Origin: Muribaculaceae bacterium
Lineage (GTDB): Bacteria > Bacteroidota > Bacteroidia > Bacteroidales > Muribaculaceae
Assembly (NCBI GenBank): GCA_029059965.1
Contig: JAIDUY010000447.1
Span: forward strand, 1-7,793
Reading direction: 5' to 3'
Length of the DNA stretch: 7,793 nt
The notes below the pieces were generated by a model. The model was not told the DNA's origin, searched no databases, and was given only the letters and a program-made list of their open reading frames with translations. The position numbers and the translations under genes were made by a program. Every line of letters begins with the position of its first letter. Positions within the stretch are counted from its first letter, which is position 1. Positions 5,464-7,793 of the stretch are shown here, in pieces.

Positions 5464-7332
5464 ATGACCTCTCTACGAACATACATAGCGCTGATGTGCA
5501 CCATCGCCGCCGCCATGCTGACGGGAGCTTGCTCCTCCGAAAGCATCTCGGGCGACGAGCCTGCCGTGCCGTCCGCAGACTCCGTAGAGGCTCGGTTCAC
5601 ACTCACAGTCAGCGGTCCGGCTGCCGCTGTGGCTTCCGTCTCGCGCGCTCCCGGATACCTCGGCCCCGACTACGACCGCGGCGAGGGCTATGAGAATTAC
5701 ATCGAAATCGAAAATCGCGACTTCGCCTTCTACTTCTTCGGCGAAGACAACAGATACATCACTTCCCTCAAGGTGACCTCCCTCCTCCCCACCTCCGGCA
5801 CCGCCACTTCCAAGACCTACACCGTGCTCGGAAGCATGGACGCAAGTGTCGTCGACAGGCCTGTCAAGATTGTGGCTCTCGCAAACTGGGGCGGACAGGA
5901 TGTATATCCCGAAGAACCCGCCGACATCGACGAGCTCTCGAAGGTGATGTACTCCTTCGATGCCTCCCGCATGAATCTCAGTCCCGACAACCGCATACCG
6001 CTGTTCGGTGTGACCAACCTCTTTCCCCGACTTCAGTTCGACGCCCTCGACATGGCCGACGCCGGCACGATCCACCTTCTCCGCGCCTTCGCCAAGGTGG
6101 AGATAATGACCGACGAGGAAGAGCTCGGAACTATCGAGTCCGTCGTCCTCAACCGTCACAACTCCAAGGGCTATATGGCTCCCAGGAACGTATATCTCCA
6201 GAGCGACTATGTGCACGGCAACTACGACAGCGACTATGTCGCGGAGCCGAATATCCCCGAGAACGCCGAGACAGTCGAACCCCTGACCTTCATCGAGGTT
6301 GACGGACGACACATAGCCTACATCCCCGAATTCCGCAATATCGGCAAGCCCGCCGACCAAAGGGCGTCGATGAGCATCAAGTTCACCGGCAGCAATGTCA
6401 TCTATCCGCTTGAATTCAAGTACTATCTCTCGCCCTCCCGGCCCGTTTTCGACGTGCTGCGAAACAACTGGTACCGCTACATCGTCAAGCGCAACATCGA
6501 GGATATTGACAACGAACTCAAGGTTGTCGTGCAGGTGGTTCCGTATCACGAACTTGAGCTGACACCCGATTTCGGACTCATCATCGGCCGCGGCCTCATA
6601 CCCATCTACAACGACCTCGGTGTCATAGTCTACTACTACGACAGCGAAAACGGCAAGTATTACCGCGATGCCATGGGCACGGAGGAAGCCGAGGCTCCCT
6701 ATCCCGGTTTCACAAACGACCCTATACGCGGCTGGATTATCGTCCGCGACGACAACGGCGGCTTCCTGTACTACTTCGACGACAAGAACAACAAGTGGTA
6801 TAACCGCGACTTCGAGGAAATCGACAACCCCGTTGTCGACAGCGACCTGACCGTAGACCCCGTGACAGGCTGGTCTATCGTCAAGATTACCGATGGCGGA
6901 AGCGAGTGCACCGTGCTTTACGATGCCACCGCCAACCGCTATTACACGGCCGACACACGCACACTTGTCTACACTCATCCCAACGGCCGCTTCTGCTACA
7001 GCAAGTCCGACGGCTCCTGGTGCTATCTCAACGGCGCCACCTGCACAAGCCCGATTCCGGCCTCCGATGCCAAGAACGACATTGTGAATACCACATGGAT
7101 TGTCGTGCGCGACAAAGATTCGGAACCTATCTACTTCGTCGACGGTAACAACGACAAGTGGTACGAGATTATCAACCGCCGCGAGATTGCCAATCCTGTG
7201 CCGACTGACGGCAGGATTATGAAAGACCCGGTGCGTGATTGGAGCATAGTCCGCGACCTCAACGGACGATTCCTGTACTATTCCGATTCGGGCGGTGTCC
7301 ATTACGATATCAATCGAAATCGCATTAACTGA
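5464..7332 (+). CDS. Fimbrillin-like lipoprotein with repetitive C-terminal extension (probable tip or accessory subunit)
   Basis: A 622-residue lipoprotein: lipobox LTGAC with Cys23. Residues about 42-372 are a fimbrillin module. Its first strand (VEARFTLTVSG, 41-51) is followed by S60-R61, a possible maturation cut; then come RDFAFYFFGEDNRYI (85-99), LLRAFAKVEI (205-214, equivalent of the ER.AAK core), IAYIPEFRN (284-292), VLRNNWYRYIVK (331-342) and VVVQVVPYHELELTPDFGL (354-372). That last segment is where this group of fimbrillins normally ends. About 250 further residues follow, made of six diverged units rich in Tyr, Trp, Asp and Asn (separate entry). The gene starts 42 nt after the anchor gene, and the next gene starts 25 nt after its stop, so it is in the same transcript. 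The operon position suggests an adapter or tip subunit. I do not recognise a named orthologue. The extension may be the binding end; that is inference. Confidence 0.8.
   Translation: MTSLRTYIALMCTIAAAMLTGACSSESISGDEPAVPSADSVEARFTLTVSGPAAAVASVSRAPGYLGPDYDRGEGYENYIEIENRDFAFYFFGEDNRYITSLKVTSLLPTSGTATSKTYTVLGSMDASVVDRPVKIVALANWGGQDVYPEEPADIDELSKVMYSFDASRMNLSPDNRIPLFGVTNLFPRLQFDALDMADAGTIHLLRAFAKVEIMTDEEELGTIESVVLNRHNSKGYMAPRNVYLQSDYVHGNYDSDYVAEPNIPENAETVEPLTFIEVDGRHIAYIPEFRNIGKPADQRASMSIKFTGSNVIYPLEFKYYLSPSRPVFDVLRNNWYRYIVKRNIEDIDNELKVVVQVVPYHELELTPDFGLIIGRGLIPIYNDLGVIVYYYDSENGKYYRDAMGTEEAEAPYPGFTNDPIRGWIIVRDDNGGFLYYFDDKNNKWYNRDFEEIDNPVVDSDLTVDPVTGWSIVKITDGGSECTVLYDATANRYYTADTRTLVYTHPNGRFCYSKSDGSWCYLNGATCTSPIPASDAKNDIVNTTWIVVRDKDSEPIYFVDGNNDKWYEIINRREIANPVPTDGRIMKDPVRDWSIVRDLNGRFLYYSDSGGVHYDINRNRIN
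6595..7329 (+). repeat. Six diverged aromatic repeats in the C-terminal extension of the 622-residue lipoprotein
   Basis: Units by residue: 378-423, 424-469, 470-505, 506-544, 545-592 and 593-622. The common pattern is W-x-I-V-[RK]-D-x-x-G-x-[FI]-x-Y, then four to nine residues, then [KR]-[WY]-Y, then a linker that often ends in DP[IV]..W. Clear copies start WIIVRDDNGGFLYYFDD (424), WIVVRDKDSEPIYFVDG (545) and WSIVRDLNGRFLYYSDS (593). Both 455-457 and 577-579 read NPV. Units 3 and 4 are more diverged and hold four Cys. Each unit looks like one or two beta-hairpins, so the whole may be an elongated beta structure or propeller-like fold. Repeats are diverged at DNA level, so they are old. Confidence 0.7.
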
Positions 7333-7357
7333 CTTTAAATAAAGGATATATATAAGA

Positions 7358-7793
7358 ATGTCGAAGTTCCTCCTCCGCATATTCTCCATACTTGCAGTCG
7401 CAGCCTGCGCTGTGGCTTGCACCGACGATTTCGAGCCGAATATCCCTGTCGTCGGCGACGGCGATGCACGGCTGCATGTCTCGATTTCGTACGACAGCGA
7501 GACCGATGTGGTGCTCAGCAGGGCGTACACAGGCGGCGAGTCCGGCACTGCGATCGGCTCTATTCGCAATTTCTACATGTTCGTATACGGCTCCGACGGC
7601 AATCTCATCAAGCGTTATGTCGTAGTGGACCCGAACAAGCCTGTCGACGAGGATGTTACGAATGTCGTTACCACCGATAGCTCCGACAACCGCCTCGACC
7701 CCGACGAAAATGGATTCGGCGACAACAGCATAGGCCGTATCGACTTCGACCTCGTGCTTTCGTCCGGACGTTACTTCATCTACGGTGTGGCAA
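7358..7793 (+). CDS. Fimbrillin-like lipoprotein, 5' part only (runs off the window)
   Basis: The first 145 codons are present. The start ATG at 7358 comes 25 nt after the previous stop, with an AAAGGA stretch (7341-7346) 11 nt upstream that could act as a weak ribosome site. The signal peptide begins MSKFLLRIFSILAVAACA and ends in a lipobox with Cys21 (AVAC), followed by TDDFEP; Cys17 is a less likely alternative. The N-terminal part has the fimbrillin pattern: a first strand ARLHVSISYD (37-46), S54-R55, then SIRNFYMFVYGSDGNLIKRY (68-87), the usual 'i.n..vfvfd.dG' strand pair, and GRYFIYGVA at the window end. This marks it as another pilus accessory or tip subunit. Its full length and family cannot be judged from this part. 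Confidence 0.75.
   Translation, partial: MSKFLLRIFSILAVAACAVACTDDFEPNIPVVGDGDARLHVSISYDSETDVVLSRAYTGGESGTAIGSIRNFYMFVYGSDGNLIKRYVVVDPNKPVDEDVTNVVTTDSSDNRLDPDENGFGDNSIGRIDFDLVLSSGRYFIYGVA

Noticed and set aside
7006..7050. Choline- or glucan-binding repeat (GSWCYLNGAT resembles GTWYYLNGNG)
   Set aside because: The resemblance is limited to one short stretch; the other units follow a different pattern and the host is Gram-negative. I treat it as convergence unless a profile search says otherwise.
7333..7344. Short dyad CTTT-AAAT-AAAG after the repeat-bearing lipoprotein gene, as a terminator
   Set aside because: The stem is only four A/T-rich pairs, has no T tract, and the next gene starts 14 nt later.
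5473..7569. A 698-codon open frame on the - strand opposite the repeat-bearing lipoprotein
   Set aside because: Same cause: codon bias of the + strand gene. It also spans the boundary between two + strand genes with good starts, and its translation shows no signal peptide or known motif.

Overview
The window looks like chromosome from a member of the Bacteroidales (gut or oral Bacteroidota). The reasons are a promoter of the Bacteroidota type (TTTG, 20 nt, TAnnTTTG) at 41-72, A/T-rich leaders without Shine-Dalgarno sequences, a run of lipoproteins with SPII lipoboxes, and protein families (DUF3575, DUF3868, Mfa1-type fimbrillin, FimB/Mfa2 anchor) that I know only from this order. The coding DNA is GC-rich with C-ending codons. 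That fits Muribaculaceae or a relative, but the genus cannot be fixed from the sequence alone.

Layout: six genes lie on the + strand, all in the same direction, with no RNA gene, CRISPR array or insertion sequence visible. A 230-nt AT-rich leader carries a G10 tract, the promoter, two copies of an 11-nt direct repeat and a small hairpin. It is followed by a small outer-membrane barrel protein (DUF3575, 231-812) and, 14 nt later, a periplasmic DUF3868/OmpA-like protein (827-2272). After an 83-nt AT-rich gap with a third copy of the 11-nt repeat comes the major fimbrillin (Mfa1 family, 2356-4167). A strong GC-rich hairpin with a T-rich tail (4192-4230) follows it. After a 138-nt gap come the FimB/Mfa2-type anchor lipoprotein (4369-5421, GTG start), a fimbrillin-like lipoprotein with a 250-residue repetitive C-terminal extension (5464-7332), and the first 145 codons of another fimbrial lipoprotein that runs off the window (7358-7793).

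Together this is a type V (Bacteroidia) pilus locus. In this system, as known from Porphyromonas gingivalis Fim/Mfa pili, subunits cross to the cell surface as lipoproteins, a protease cuts after an Arg near the N-terminus, and strand exchange builds the fibre on an anchor subunit. Here the major subunit, the repeat-bearing subunit and the last subunit all show a Ser-Arg pair 32-38 residues past the lipobox Cys, while the anchor does not. That matches processed stalk/tip subunits and an unprocessed anchor. The terminator after the major subunit would give much stalk and little anchor or tip. The two leading genes probably supply an outer-membrane/periplasm support, but their role is inferred.

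The least explained parts are the repeat module at the C-terminus of the 622-residue lipoprotein, the 11-nt repeat shared between two leaders, and the G10 tract beside the only clear promoter.
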